Positions 10,304-19,251 of a stretch of 64,000 bases of DNA are shown in pieces. The first letter of the stretch is position 1. Each line of letters begins with the position of its first letter. The position numbers and the translations under genes were made by a program. Source of the DNA: Serratia marcescens (GTDB taxonomy: Bacteria; Pseudomonadota; Gammaproteobacteria; Enterobacterales; Enterobacteriaceae); NCBI GenBank assembly GCA_015548865.1, contig JADMXW010000015.1:1-64000 (forward strand). The letters are read 5' to 3'. The notes beneath the pieces are model-generated. The model made no database searches, was not told the origin of the DNA, and worked only from the letters and a program-made list of their open reading frames with translations.

Positions 10304-10398
10304 GGTTTCCCCTTTCGATGACGTGATGTAATCCAATGGACGCGGATAGTCGCCGTTGCCGTAAGCGAGAAAATAGCAGGTTTGTTAATGTGATAAAT

Positions 10399-11955
10399 TC
10401 AATTGTTTTTCAGGCACATGAAATTTTTTTTGAGGACGTTTCCCAACGTTTTCACGGAGGTCTCCAACTCATAGGGCGTGTGTGCGGCGAACCCCATCAG
10501 AAAGCCAGTACGGTGTTGATGCAATGTGGAGAGTGTCGATAGTCCCAACAGATCAATATCCGCTTGGCGGGCGCACTCTACCGCCTCACGTTCGGGGATA
10601 TCGCGGATAAACACGCAAGGCATCTGCATGCCGCCGGTGGGCACCAGAGGCTTAACGATATCGGCCAGGTGCTGCCGCACCAGCCGAGCTAACACATCGC
10701 GCCGCTCGGCATACAGCAGACGCATGGTGCGCACATGGGCACCAAAGTGACCATCTTCGATAAAACGGGCCAGTGTGAGTTGGGGGATGGGAGCACTGTG
10801 GCCGTCTAGAAGGGTGCGTGCCACTGTCATGGGTGCCACCAGAGACGGCGGCAGCACCATATAACCGATGCGCAGGCCGGGAAACAGTGATTTGGTGAAG
10901 GTGCCGATGTAGATCGTTCGCTCATGTAGATCCAGTCCTTGTACGCAGGCGGTGGGCTTGCCCGCATAGTGGAACTCACTGTCATAGTCGTCTTCGATAA
11001 TCCAGCTGTGGTGTTGTCTGGCCCATTCAATGACGGCTAACCGTCTATCCAGAGACAGCGTTGCACCGGAAGGAAACTGGTGTGATGGTGTCAGAAATAC
11101 CGCTCTGGGCGGGGCTTCTGATGTGGCCGCGGTGGTAAACAACTGGTCTACTCTTACCCCATCGGCATCCAGCGGCACCGGCACGCTGATGAGGCCTGCG
11201 GCATCGAACGCTTTGCGCGCGCCGTGATAGGCAGGATCCTCGAGGAAGATTTTGTCGCCCACATCAAGCAATACATGGGCACACAGCGTTAATGCCTGCT
11301 GGGAACTGGTCAGCACCAGAACCCGTTCGGGGGTCGCGCGTGCACCACGCTCTAGATTAACGTGATTGGCAATGGCGCGGCGCAGTGGCTCCATGCCTTG
11401 CGGTGGGCTGTGCAGCAGGGCATGAGTACCGTATTCTTTCAGCACCTGCCGTTCCAGACGTTCCCAGATAGCGAGTGGGAAACTGCGCGTTTCCGGCACG
11501 CCCGGTGCAAAAGGGCGGGAGATAAGAAAATCGCGCACACCACCGCCCTGAAACACGGCGCTGCCACGCTGGCTGAGACGCGGTATCTCGCTATCTGTCC
11601 CTGCTCTGTGAGGTTTGCCGCGACCTGGCAAACGTCGTATCCGTTCAGAGACAAAGCTGCCACTGCCTACACGCCGCTCAATGAAACCCTCTGCATGCAA
11701 CTGCCCGTAAGCCGATTCGATGGTGTCGCGGGAAACGCCCAGAGACGTTGCTAACGCGCGCGATGCGGGTAATGGCTTGCCCACATCCAGAACACCATCA
11801 AGGATCAATTGGCGTATAGCCCGCTGTATGCGCACATGCAGTGGCAGGGGACTCTGTGCGGGATCGCCGATCCAAGCCTTGACCGACTCAAGCTGAGCAT
11901 GTTTAAACAATTGGTCTGTATCTCTTTGGATAATTGGCGGGGTGAATCCAACCAT
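10399..11955 (-). CDS. MocR/PdxR-type GntR regulator with aminotransferase domain
   Basis: Transcriptional regulator (518 aa). An N-terminal GntR winged helix (about residues 36-105: 'PLHVRIQRAIRQLI', 'LPASRALATSLGVSRDTI', 'GFIERRVGSGSFV') is joined by a linker to a fold-type I aminotransferase domain. Lys355 in 'GTFTKSLFPGLRIGY' is the expected PLP Schiff-base lysine. MocR proteins sense PLP or a PLP-amino acid adduct and usually control neighbouring genes of B6 or amino-acid metabolism. Here it is divergent, 64 bases away, from a PLP-binding YggS-like gene and a glyA paralogue, which are the obvious targets. ATG 11955 matches the family N-terminus. Confidence 0.88.
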   Translation of the reverse strand: MVGFTPPIIQRDTDQLFKHAQLESVKAWIGDPAQSPLPLHVRIQRAIRQLILDGVLDVGKPLPASRALATSLGVSRDTIESAYGQLHAEGFIERRVGSGSFVSERIRRLPGRGKPHRAGTDSEIPRLSQRGSAVFQGGGVRDFLISRPFAPGVPETRSFPLAIWERLERQVLKEYGTHALLHSPPQGMEPLRRAIANHVNLERGARATPERVLVLTSSQQALTLCAHVLLDVGDKIFLEDPAYHGARKAFDAAGLISVPVPLDADGVRVDQLFTTAATSEAPPRAVFLTPSHQFPSGATLSLDRRLAVIEWARQHHSWIIEDDYDSEFHYAGKPTACVQGLDLHERTIYIGTFTKSLFPGLRIGYMVLPPSLVAPMTVARTLLDGHSAPIPQLTLARFIEDGHFGAHVRTMRLLYAERRDVLARLVRQHLADIVKPLVPTGGMQMPCVFIRDIPEREAVECARQADIDLLGLSTLSTLHQHRTGFLMGFAAHTPYELETSVKTLGNVLKKNFMCLKNN

Positions 11956-12019
11956 TTTAGCGTTATAAATAGTGGGTACAACCCGCTTGTTCCCTTTTTT
12001 CAGGAGTTAACGTCAGGCC
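11956..12019. promoter_or_regulatory. Divergent promoter region of the MocR gene and the yggS/glyA unit
   Basis: Only 64 bases separate the two start codons, so both promoters and any operator must overlap here. TATAAA at 11964-11969 could be a -10 element on the plus strand, and GGGT-ACA-ACCC at 11974-11984 is a small inverted repeat. A MocR operator is expected by position; neither motif is strong alone. Confidence 0.4.
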
Positions 12020-12841
12020 ATGTCATCCTCCACTTCACGTTCATCGGTTCTTGAGAGTACGCAGACCCATCACGATCGCCACGGTCTTTATCCTGAGGCA
12101 ACGACCGTTGAGGATTTCCGACACAACCTGGGGGCGGTGCAGGCGCGTATTGATGCAGCTTGTCGCCGTGTGGGACGCGATCCGGCCACGGTGCGCCTGC
12201 TGCCTGTTAGCAAAACCAAACCTGAAAGCAACCTGCGTATGGCGTATGCAGCGGGTTGCCGCATGTTGGGTGAAAACAAGGTGCAGGAAGCGTTGGGTAA
12301 GTGGGAAGCAATGCAGGATCTGACTGATTTGCAATGGTCTGTCATCGGCCATTTGCAAACCAATAAGGCTCGGCTGGTGGCGCGTTTCGCCACTGAGTTT
12401 CAGGCGCTGGACAGCCTGAAACTCGCTGAAGCGCTGGACCGCCGTCTGCAAAGTGAAGGGCGTTTGCTGGATGTGTTGGTGCAGGTCAACACTTCCGGTG
12501 AAGTAAGCAAATATGGCTTGGCACCCGAGAGTGTACCGGCATTTATTCAGGCATTGCCTGCCTTCAGTGCGTTGCGTGTGCGTGGATTGATGACGCTGGC
12601 GCGTTTTTCCAGCGAGGCTGAACGCGTGCGTGAGTGCTTTGTGTTATTGCGTACCCTGCGCGATCAATTGCGCCAGAGCGTTCCCGCAACGATTGAACTG
12701 GATGCGCTATCGATGGGGATGTCGGGTGATTTCGAGATAGCGATTGAAGAGGGGGCCACCGTAGTACGCGTTGGGCAAGCTATCTTCGGTGCTCGCGCTC
12801 TGCCTGACAGTCACTACTGGCCAGGAGAGCCATCGCAATAA
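12020..12841 (+). CDS. YggS/PLPBP-family PLP-binding protein
   Basis: Single-domain TIM-barrel protein (273 aa) of the alanine racemase N-terminal family. The PLP lysine is Lys65 in 'RLLPVSKTKP'. Other family marks are 'LGENKVQEALGKW', 'WSVIGHLQTNKAR', 'VLVQVNTSGEVSKYGL', 'RGLMTLARF' and 'LSMGMSGDFEIAIEEGATVVRVGQAIFG'. The family buffers or delivers PLP and has no racemase activity. It carries about 30 more N-terminal residues than E. coli YggS (234 aa). Its place between a MocR regulator and a second glyA suggests a dedicated PLP-handling role for this locus rather than the general yggS copy. Confidence 0.88.
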   Translation: MSSSTSRSSVLESTQTHHDRHGLYPEATTVEDFRHNLGAVQARIDAACRRVGRDPATVRLLPVSKTKPESNLRMAYAAGCRMLGENKVQEALGKWEAMQDLTDLQWSVIGHLQTNKARLVARFATEFQALDSLKLAEALDRRLQSEGRLLDVLVQVNTSGEVSKYGLAPESVPAFIQALPAFSALRVRGLMTLARFSSEAERVRECFVLLRTLRDQLRQSVPATIELDALSMGMSGDFEIAIEEGATVVRVGQAIFGARALPDSHYWPGEPSQ

Positions 12842-12897
12842 TGCCCATCTGCCATTGATGAATGAAATGTGACCCTTTCAATTTAGAGGATAATGCC

Positions 12898-14169
12898 ATG
12901 TATGATACTTCCCTTACCCTGACCGATGTCGATCCTGAACTGGCGGATGCCATCCTGAATGAAGAACGCCGTCAGGAGGAACACGTTGAGCTGATTGCTT
13001 CTGAGAACTACGCCAGCCCACTCGTGATGGCTATCCAAAACTCCGTGTTCACCAATAAATACGCCGAAGGTTACCCAGGCAAGCGTTATTACAGCGGCTG
13101 TGAGTTTGTCGATGTAGCGGAGCGTTTAGCCATCGAGCGAGTCAAAGCACTGTTTGACTGCGACTATGCCAATGTGCAGCCTCATGCTGGCGCTCAAGCT
13201 AATGCGGCGGTGTTTCTGGCACTGACAAACCCCGGAGATACCGTAATGGGCATGAATCTGGCCCAGGGGGGGCATCTGACGCACGGCAATCCATCCAATT
13301 TCTCGGGTCGTCACTACAAAATTGTGCCCTATGGGCTCGATCCTGCAACGGGGCTTATTGACTACGACGAGATGGAGCGTATTGCACTGGAAACGCGTCC
13401 TAAAATGCTCATCGGGGGATTTTCTGCTTATTCGCGCCACAAAGACTGGGCGAGGATGCGTACCATCGCGGACAAAGTCGGGGCGGTCTTTTGGGTGGAT
13501 ATGGCGCATGTCGCCGGCCTGGTTGCTGCAGGGGAATACCCCAATCCGTTGCCCTTTGCCCATGTGGTAACCAGTACGACCCATAAAACCTTACGCGGTC
13601 CGCGCGGCGGTATCATCCTTGCTAAAGGGCAAAGTGAGGATTTCTATAAGAAGCTGAATGCTGCCGTATTCCCTGGTATTCAGGGGGGGCCGTTGATGCA
13701 CGTTATTGCTGCCAAAGCTGTCGCCTTCAAGGAGGCGCTGCGCCCTGAGTTTATAACCTACCAGCGTCAGGTGGTAACGAATGCCAGGGCTATGGCGGCT
13801 GTGCTGCAACAGCGTGGTTACAAGATTGTTTCGGGCGGCACTGACAATCATTTGATGCTGATTGACCTTTCCGATCGCGCTTATACAGGCAAAGACGCCG
13901 ATGCAGCGCTGGGTGATGCTTATATCACCGTGAATAAAAATTCCGTGCCTAACGATCCCCGTTCACCCTTTGTCACTTCAGGATTACGCATTGGCACACC
14001 GGCCGTCACTACGCGCGGTTTTGGTGTTACCGAGTGCGAGCAATTGGCCGGCTGGTTGTGTGATGTACTGGATGCGTTGGAATACGGCGAAAGTACACAG
14101 ATGGCAGTACGCGATCGGGTTCGTAAGCAGGTGGTGGATTTATGCTGTTGCCATCCGGTATACCGATAA
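12898..14169 (+). CDS. glyA: Serine hydroxymethyltransferase paralogue (GlyA-like)
   Basis: PLP enzyme (423 aa, E. coli GlyA 417) that interconverts serine and glycine using tetrahydrofolate. Lys230 in '[16 protein letters not shown]' is the PLP lysine. '[10 protein letters not shown]', '[11 protein letters not shown]', '[12 protein letters not shown]', '[10 protein letters not shown]' and '[15 protein letters not shown]' are the family motifs. It differs from housekeeping GlyA at many positions ('[11 protein letters not shown]', a C-terminus with '[10 protein letters not shown]'), so it is probably a second copy. It might act on threonine/allothreonine or in a special C1 need. Start ATG 12898 has GAGG 8 bases upstream. 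The gap to the yggS-like gene is 56 bases, consistent with one operon. Confidence 0.88.
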   Translation: MYDTSLTLTDVDPELADAILNEERRQEEHVELIASENYASPLVMAIQNSVFTNKYAEGYPGKRYYSGCEFVDVAERLAIERVKALFDCDYANVQPHAGAQANAAVFLALTNPGDTVMGMNLAQGGHLTHGNPSNFSGRHYKIVPYGLDPATGLIDYDEMERIALETRPKMLIGGFSAYSRHKDWARMRTIADKVGAVFWVDMAHVAGLVAAGEYPNPLPFAHVVTSTTHKTLRGPRGGIILAKGQSEDFYKKLNAAVFPGIQGGPLMHVIAAKAVAFKEALRPEFITYQRQVVTNARAMAAVLQQRGYKIVSGGTDNHLMLIDLSDRAYTGKDADAALGDAYITVNKNSVPNDPRSPFVTSGLRIGTPAVTTRGFGVTECEQLAGWLCDVLDALEYGESTQMAVRDRVRKQVVDLCCCHPVYR

Positions 14170-14228
14170 CCGACGGCGGACCAGTACACCCTACGCTGCG
14201 TTGAAAAGGATAACGACGGCTGCTATAA

Positions 14229-14441
14229 CGGGATAATCAAGGTAGCCGAGGTGGCGTGGGCATTGTGTCACAAGCGATTGCCGAAATGCATCAACTGGCG
14301 GTGGTCCCGGATTTCAGGGATGCGCTGGATGTGTATCTGGTGATGAAAAATCCCTTACTCTCCAAGCAAGATATCGCGGCGCTCAATGCATTGCTCTCGT
14401 TGCCGGCGACAAACATGTCGCCGGCATCTGCATGGGTTTAG
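14229..14441 (+). pseudogene. Remnant of a LysR-type regulator C-terminus
   Basis: An open frame after a stop at 14226 reads 'DNQGSRGGVGIVSQAIAEMH' and continues with 'LAVVPDFRDALDVYLVMKN' and 'DIAALNALLSL'. This resembles the end of a LysR effector domain (glycine turn, 'V-L-P-D-F', 'V-Y-L-V', closing helix). Nothing upstream supplies the rest of such a gene; glyA ends 59 bases before. I read it as a decayed fragment. The LysR identification is by pattern only. Confidence 0.4.
14401..14426. terminator. Hairpin between the LysR remnant and the TonB receptor gene
   Basis: Perfect 10-bp stem TGCCGGCGAC/GTCGCCGGCA with a 6-base loop, between converging genes. No clear T-run on either side, so at best a weak terminator. 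Confidence 0.5.
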
Positions 14442-16435
14442 AACGTCACATTAATTTTTCCCCAGAAGGTTCTTCCCGGCTCATTCACCGTGGTATTGGC
14501 GGAGTAGCCAAAGCTGCTGTTACCGGCGAGATTCAGGTGTTCACTGTAGGCGGTATTAAACAGGTTATCGACACCTGCACTGATCTTCACCTGCTTAGTG
14601 ACTTTATACGCCAGATTGGCAGAGAAAATGGCAAAGCCGCTGCTGCTGCCAAAATCTTTACCGACCACATTGCCTTCGTTAACCGCTAACCGACGTTGGC
14701 TGCTGACCAGTCGTAGCAAGCCACCGCTGCTCCAGTTACCCGATTCCCAGGCGAGTCCTAAGCGTGTTTCCAGTGGTGGAATCTGTGGCAGCGGTCGGCC
14801 ATCCGAACGGTTCTCAGCCCAAGCGTAAGCCAGGCTGGCATCGGTTTTCCAATGATCGGTCAGTTGGTAACTTAAGCCAGTTTCACCCCCCAGGGTGAGC
14901 GCATTGACGTTATCCGCCTGGCTTATGCGGGTATTGTTGGCATCGTAACGAAACAGGATAAAATCATTCACCCGACCCACATAGGCAGATACCCAGCTTG
15001 TCAGTCGCTCTCCTTTGTATTGAGCTCCGATATCCAACTGGGTGGTTTTCTCCGTTTTCAGGTTATCGAATGCATTGGCGCTGCCTCCGGGACCGTAGGT
15101 TGGCGAAAACAGTTCCCAGTAATCGGGGAAACGTGTGGTGTAGCCTACTCCGGCATACACCATCAACGGCAGCGATGCGACGGAATGCTCCACGCGCAGA
15201 AACCCGGCGGGCAGCGTAGCACTGCGGCTGGGTTGCTCTGTTAACGTGAAATTATCGACCTGCGCACGATCCAGTCGCGTACCGGCAATAATCTTGTTTT
15301 GTGCGCTGGCCTCCCAGGTCAGCTCGCCGAACAGGCCATAATTGTGGAAACGGGCATCCTTGTCCCAGCGACCATCATCTAAGCTGCGATGGGTGTTCAA
15401 TTGGGTGTCGACACCCGTTTGTAATTGGTAATCCTGCCACAGCCAGGTGGTCATCATCCTGCCGCCGACGGTGCGGCGATCCAGACGCATTGCCATTGGC
15501 ATTGACATACTCATGCCTCCCATCGACATGCTGCCCGGCGTGCGTAAACTGAAGTTATCCATGACGTGGTCGGCATAATTGTAATAGGCGCTGGCTTCGA
15601 ACTTATCGAGCAGGGTGCCAATGTTGCTTTTTTCAAAACGCAGTCCTAGGCTCTCGCGTTTGAACTGCGAGCCATCCATGCTGCGCCCCGCGTAGCGTGC
15701 TTCGCCATCACCCTTGCCTGCGGAAAGCTCCAGCAGGGTATCCTTATCTGGTGTCCATCCCAGTGCGATATCGCTGTTCCACTTATCCCACTTTGAGGGC
15801 ACACGGCGATTGTCTCCGTCCTTGTAGTCGTTGGCGCGGGATTTGTTTCCGGTCAGTCGTAGATAGCCTTGTTCGTTGCCAATACTGATATCCGCATTTT
15901 GATCCCAGCGGCGGTTGGAGGCGGCCAGCAGGCTGACATTTCCTTTGACGCCTGCCTGCGTGAACTGGGGGGGTAACCGCTCGAAGCGCAGTGTGCCCGC
16001 TGAGTTACCTGGCCCCCACAACACGCTCTGTGGCCCTTTAATTAACGTGAGGACATCGTAACTTTCTGGCGAGATATAAGAGCTAGGTGCATCCATGCGC
16101 GCTGGGCAGGCACCGAGCATTTCTCCATCGTTGGTGAGCAGCCGCAAACGTGATCCAAACATGCCGCGAAACACCGGGTCACCGTTGGTGCCGCCATTGC
16201 GAATTTGGCTAAAGCCAGGAATGGTTTTTAGGTAGTCCGACCCATCGCTGGCAGGGACGGGCTGGCGCGGTGTTTTGGGGGACGTCACGATAGTTAACGG
16301 TGAATAGACTGGGGCCGTCACCGTCATCACATCACCTTCATCATGCTGATGAGCACTCTGTTCGCTGGCCGTTGTCTGAAGCGGTAAGGCACAAAATACC
16401 GCCAATGACGTGGTTAACATTTTAGTTTTTTTCAT
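14438..16435 (-). CDS. TonB-dependent outer-membrane receptor, copper-receptor (OprC/NosA) type
   Basis: Outer-membrane receptor (665 aa) with signal peptide 'MKKTKMLTTSLAVFCALPLQ', a plug domain and a beta-barrel ending in an aromatic residue ('GKINVTF'). The plug motif 'IKGPQSVLWGPGNSAGTLRFER' region, the 'RGMFGSRLRLLTNDGE' segment and a Met-rich stretch ('MSMGGMSMSMPMAM') in an extracellular loop match the TonB-dependent copper receptor group (OprC, NosA). The Met cluster could bind Cu(I). The His-rich mature start (HQHDEGD) may act as a TonB-box region. Start ATG 16435 has AGGTGAAAG upstream. The 208-base leader has two hairpins. The DUF2946 gene lies directly upstream on the same strand. 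Confidence 0.8.
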   Translation of the reverse strand: MKKTKMLTTSLAVFCALPLQTTASEQSAHQHDEGDVMTVTAPVYSPLTIVTSPKTPRQPVPASDGSDYLKTIPGFSQIRNGGTNGDPVFRGMFGSRLRLLTNDGEMLGACPARMDAPSSYISPESYDVLTLIKGPQSVLWGPGNSAGTLRFERLPPQFTQAGVKGNVSLLAASNRRWDQNADISIGNEQGYLRLTGNKSRANDYKDGDNRRVPSKWDKWNSDIALGWTPDKDTLLELSAGKGDGEARYAGRSMDGSQFKRESLGLRFEKSNIGTLLDKFEASAYYNYADHVMDNFSLRTPGSMSMGGMSMSMPMAMRLDRRTVGGRMMTTWLWQDYQLQTGVDTQLNTHRSLDDGRWDKDARFHNYGLFGELTWEASAQNKIIAGTRLDRAQVDNFTLTEQPSRSATLPAGFLRVEHSVASLPLMVYAGVGYTTRFPDYWELFSPTYGPGGSANAFDNLKTEKTTQLDIGAQYKGERLTSWVSAYVGRVNDFILFRYDANNTRISQADNVNALTLGGETGLSYQLTDHWKTDASLAYAWAENRSDGRPLPQIPPLETRLGLAWESGNWSSGGLLRLVSSQRRLAVNEGNVVGKDFGSSSGFAIFSANLAYKVTKQVKISAGVDNLFNTAYSEHLNLAGNSSFGYSANTTVNEPGRTFWGKINVTF

Positions 16436-16643
16436 TACTTTCACCTGTCTTCGATCGCGCATATGACAAATGCGATGATCGGCAGCCACCTGATCCCGGT
16501 GGATAAAAAGGGTATGTCGTTGCGAAAAGGCGGATGCACGTTTCGAACGAAATTAACTATCCCTGACCCATAAGCGCGAGGCGAACGGGCACTACATTTC
16601 CGCAGCGTTAATGCTGATAGCCTGTTGACGCGAAAAAGGGGAT

Positions 16644-17039
16644 TTACGCTGTGGGTGACAGATGAAGACGTGGCGGCGCGCGCGGATGATACGGAGTATC
16701 AAGCTGGGAGCAACGCGGAGGAATAATGTGGGGGAGTGGTGGAGCCCTTGCTAACAGGACGGTCAGCCACACCGTGGGCGTAAATATGCCGACGATAAAG
16801 GGCACATGTACCAGCAGTTCGCAGTAACCGCAGGCGAATCCTTCTTCCTGCATCATGGCGGCGTGATCGTGTGCAGCATGTGTCGCGCTGTGATGATTCA
16901 TCGCCATTTCGCGGGTTTGCGGTAATGGCATAGGATCGGTGCGTCCCTTTGATATCACCGGAGCGACAAACAGCAGTAGCACTGCCAATAGGGCCAGGCA
17001 GGCTGCGCTTTTTTGTGCCGTTGCGTGTGAGACGATCAT
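16644..17039 (-). CDS. DUF2946-family small membrane or exported protein
   Basis: 131-aa protein with an N-terminal hydrophobic segment (about residues 8-30, signal-anchor or signal peptide), a His/Met-rich middle ('MAMNHHSATHAAHDHAAMM'), the DUF2946 signature 'CGYCELLVH', a second hydrophobic stretch and a Pro-rich tail. DUF2946 genes often sit next to copper-type TonB receptors, as here. The His/Met and Cys pairs suggest metal contact, so a copper-handling accessory role is a reasonable inference. Biochemical function is unknown. A Fur-like site lies 57 bases upstream. Confidence 0.75.
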   Translation of the reverse strand: MIVSHATAQKSAACLALLAVLLLFVAPVISKGRTDPMPLPQTREMAMNHHSATHAAHDHAAMMQEEGFACGYCELLVHVPFIVGIFTPTVWLTVLLARAPPLPHIIPPRCSQLDTPYHPRAPPRLHLSPTA

Positions 17040-17095
17040 CGGGTCAGAGAAGCCAGAGTGGAAACAGAGGTGTAGTTTATCGCAGTAACAATGAT

Positions 17096-17114
17096 GAGAA
17101 TGAGAAATATTATC
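17096..17114 (-). promoter_or_regulatory. Fur-box-like operator upstream of the DUF2946/receptor genes
   Basis: GAGAATGAGAAATATTATC matches the 19-bp Fur consensus at 15 of 19 positions. It lies 57 bases upstream of the DUF2946 start and 136 bases upstream of acuR on the other strand. It implies iron-responsive control of the receptor pair. By hand alignment only. Confidence 0.5.
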
Positions 17115-17249
17115 TTATAATATCGGTTTCTTGCTTTATGTCATACTTGGTTGAACCTTGCCGTATCGGACAGAGCCCCTCTGCGCCTGCCATAGTGAAA
17201 TGATGGTCATGGGTGTATGATTTTCGTCGTTGGGTCTCAGGAGGCTGAT

Positions 17250-17906
17250 TTGAGTAAGGACATTGCGCCACGCGGCAGAGGTCGGCCGCCAAAAACCGAT
17301 GCGAGCTATAAAGACACGCGAGAAGTGCTGATTCGCAGCGGGTTGGCGTTGCTGACGCAAAACGGCTTTCTCTCCACCGGTATTGATGCCATCGTGAAAA
17401 ACGGTGGTGTTCCCAAGGGTTCTTTTTATTACTATTTTGAAAATAAAGAGGATTATGGGCGAACGGTGCTCGCATCCTATGACAGCTTCTTTCAACATAA
17501 GCTGAATAAATTTCTGTCGGATGCCTCCGTGACACCGATGAAACGGCTAAGCCATTTCGTGGCGGATGCGGGGCGAGGTATGCAGAAATACGCCTTCACT
17601 CGCGGTTGTCTGGTGGGTAATTTGATGCAGGAAACGCCAGGGTTGCCCGATGCGTTCAGAGGGCAGTTGCAGCAGATTCTCAAGGCTTGGCAAGGCCTGG
17701 TGGAAGCCTGTTTACGGGCGGCACTGATCGCCGGAGAAATCCGTACTGCAACACCACCTGAGCAGTTGGCGGAGATGTTTTGGAGCGGTTGGGAAGGGGC
17801 GGTGATGAGAGCCAAACTGTATCAATCCACTCAACCGCTTAATGAATTCTGGTACTTTTTTTCCCATGCCCTCGGTTATCACTCGGATGATGAAATGTCG
17901 TGCTGA
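17250..17906 (+). CDS. acuR: AcuR-type TetR repressor
   Basis: TetR-family regulator (218 aa). The basic N-terminus 'PRGRGRPP' precedes a helix-turn-helix ('ALLTQNGFLSTGIDAIVKNGGVPKGSFYYYFENKEDYG'), and the ligand domain carries 'RGCLVGNLMQE', typical of AcuR-type repressors. AcuR represses acuI and is released by acrylate or related molecules. Start: a TTG at 17250 has a perfect AGGAGG 5 bases upstream, better than GTG/ATG options near 17217. The gene acuI follows 202 bases downstream on the same strand. Confidence 0.82.
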   Translation: MSKDIAPRGRGRPPKTDASYKDTREVLIRSGLALLTQNGFLSTGIDAIVKNGGVPKGSFYYYFENKEDYGRTVLASYDSFFQHKLNKFLSDASVTPMKRLSHFVADAGRGMQKYAFTRGCLVGNLMQETPGLPDAFRGQLQQILKAWQGLVEACLRAALIAGEIRTATPPEQLAEMFWSGWEGAVMRAKLYQSTQPLNEFWYFFSHALGYHSDDEMSC

Positions 17907-18025
17907 CAACAGCGTACCTTTCACTGCCGTGAAATTGATAAATAACAAACTTTTCTCACTCTTCAATGCCGGTTGCGGCGCTTCGCTTGAAACGCAAAGT
18001 GATGACAGTTACCTTGGTATTAATT

Positions 18026-18044
18026 TATAGACGATCGGTCAATA
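18026..18044 (+). promoter_or_regulatory. Candidate AcuR operator upstream of acuI
   Basis: TATAGAC-GATCG-GTCAATA is an inverted repeat (6 of 7 arm positions match) around a 5-base centre, 64 bases ahead of the acuI start in an A/T-rich promoter-like region. Size and position suit a TetR-type dimer site. Confidence 0.5.
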
Positions 18045-18108
18045 ATTAATTTAGTGAATTTTACGGCTGAGTTCCCCCTGCGGGGAGCGATACGAAAACG
18101 AGGTTTAC

Positions 18109-19089
18109 ATGTTCAATGCAATCGTGATCGACAAGGTTGAAGGAAATTATCAAACGGCGCTGGTAGCACAAGATGAAAGTGCATTGCCAGAAGGTGACGT
18201 TACTGTCGCCATCGATTACTCCTCCATCAATTACAAGGATGCGCTAGCCATAACGGGGCGTGGTCCTATCGTGCGTAAATTTCCGATGGTGCCGGGCATC
18301 GATTTTGCTGGCACGGTAACTGAAAGCGTTAACCCAGCCTACAAAACGGGTGACAAGGTGCTGTTGACCGGATGGGGCGTTGGAGAAAAGCACTGGGGCG
18401 GTTTGGCGGGTAAGGCGCGGGTGAGCGCTGAGTGGTTGGCACCGTTGCCACAGGGTTCAGATGCCAGACATGTGATGGCGATTGGCACGGCCGGGTTTAC
18501 CGCGATGCTCTGTGTCGAGGCCGTGTTAAACCACGGGGTGAAACCAGAGGACGGCCCGGTGCTGATAACCGGTGCCAGCGGCGGCGTAGGCAGTTGTGCG
18601 GCCCTCATTTTGGCGCAGTTGGGGTATCAGGTGGTGGCCTCCACGGGGCGCCCGGCAGAGGCTGACTGGTTGCGCAACGAGGTGGGTGTGAGTGAGGTTA
18701 TCGATCGTGCCGAGTTGAGTGCTCCTGGTAAACCGCTGCAAAAAGAGCGCTGGGTGGCGGCTGTGGATACCGTGGGCAGCCATACGCTGGCTAACGTGTG
18801 TGCCAGTATTCAATACGGCGGCGTAGTTGCCGCCTGTGGCATGGCGCAAGGGCTGGATTTTCCGGCAAGCGTTGCGCCGTTTATCTTACGTAATGTCACC
18901 TTGCAAGGTATCGACAGCGTGATGGTCAGTACGGAAAAACGCCCCGCGTTGTGGGAAAAAGCCTGCAAATACCTGCCGATGGCAAAACTGGCCGCCCTAA
19001 CGACGGAATACCCGTTGGCGCAGGCCATTGATGTTGCTGAGTCACTACTGGCGGGCAAGGTGCGGGGCCGTGCAGTGATTAAGTGCTGA
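18109..19089 (+). CDS. acuI: Acrylyl-CoA reductase AcuI (YhdH), NADPH-dependent
   Basis: Medium-chain dehydrogenase/reductase (326 aa) of the YhdH/AcuI group, which reduces acrylyl-CoA to propionyl-CoA with NADPH and detoxifies acrylate. The N-terminal substrate domain has 'SSINYKDALAITGRGPIVRKFP' (split here by the family's PG-x-D motif 'VPGIDFAGTV'). The nucleotide fold has 'VLITGASGGVGSCAALILAQLGY'. No catalytic zinc ligands are present, as expected. ATG 18109 has GAGG 5 bases upstream. A strong hairpin follows the stop. Confidence 0.92.
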   Translation: MFNAIVIDKVEGNYQTALVAQDESALPEGDVTVAIDYSSINYKDALAITGRGPIVRKFPMVPGIDFAGTVTESVNPAYKTGDKVLLTGWGVGEKHWGGLAGKARVSAEWLAPLPQGSDARHVMAIGTAGFTAMLCVEAVLNHGVKPEDGPVLITGASGGVGSCAALILAQLGYQVVASTGRPAEADWLRNEVGVSEVIDRAELSAPGKPLQKERWVAAVDTVGSHTLANVCASIQYGGVVAACGMAQGLDFPASVAPFILRNVTLQGIDSVMVSTEKRPALWEKACKYLPMAKLAALTTEYPLAQAIDVAESLLAGKVRGRAVIKC

Positions 19090-19104
19090 TAGCCTGATGG
19101 ATGA

Positions 19105-19134
19105 CTGGCCCATCCCGTTATCGGGAAGGGCCAG
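19105..19134 (+). terminator. Terminator-like hairpin after acuI
   Basis: Nested stem: CTGGCCC/GGGCCAG enclosing TCCCG/CGGGA, followed by ATCTCTTTCTC, 16 bases past the acuI stop. Confidence 0.6.
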
Positions 19135-19251
19135 ATCTCTTTCTCTACACATTATCGCGGGTATGTTTATCGGCGGTAAATCCTCGCCAAAGATAGCGAA
19201 TATGCTATCTGAATATTGCTCAACTGCTAGCCGTAATAGGCATCCAGCCAG

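Noticed and set aside
16436..16643. Possible cobalamin or metal riboswitch ahead of the TonB receptor
   Set aside because: Hairpins are present, but the conserved B12-box-like core sequence is not.
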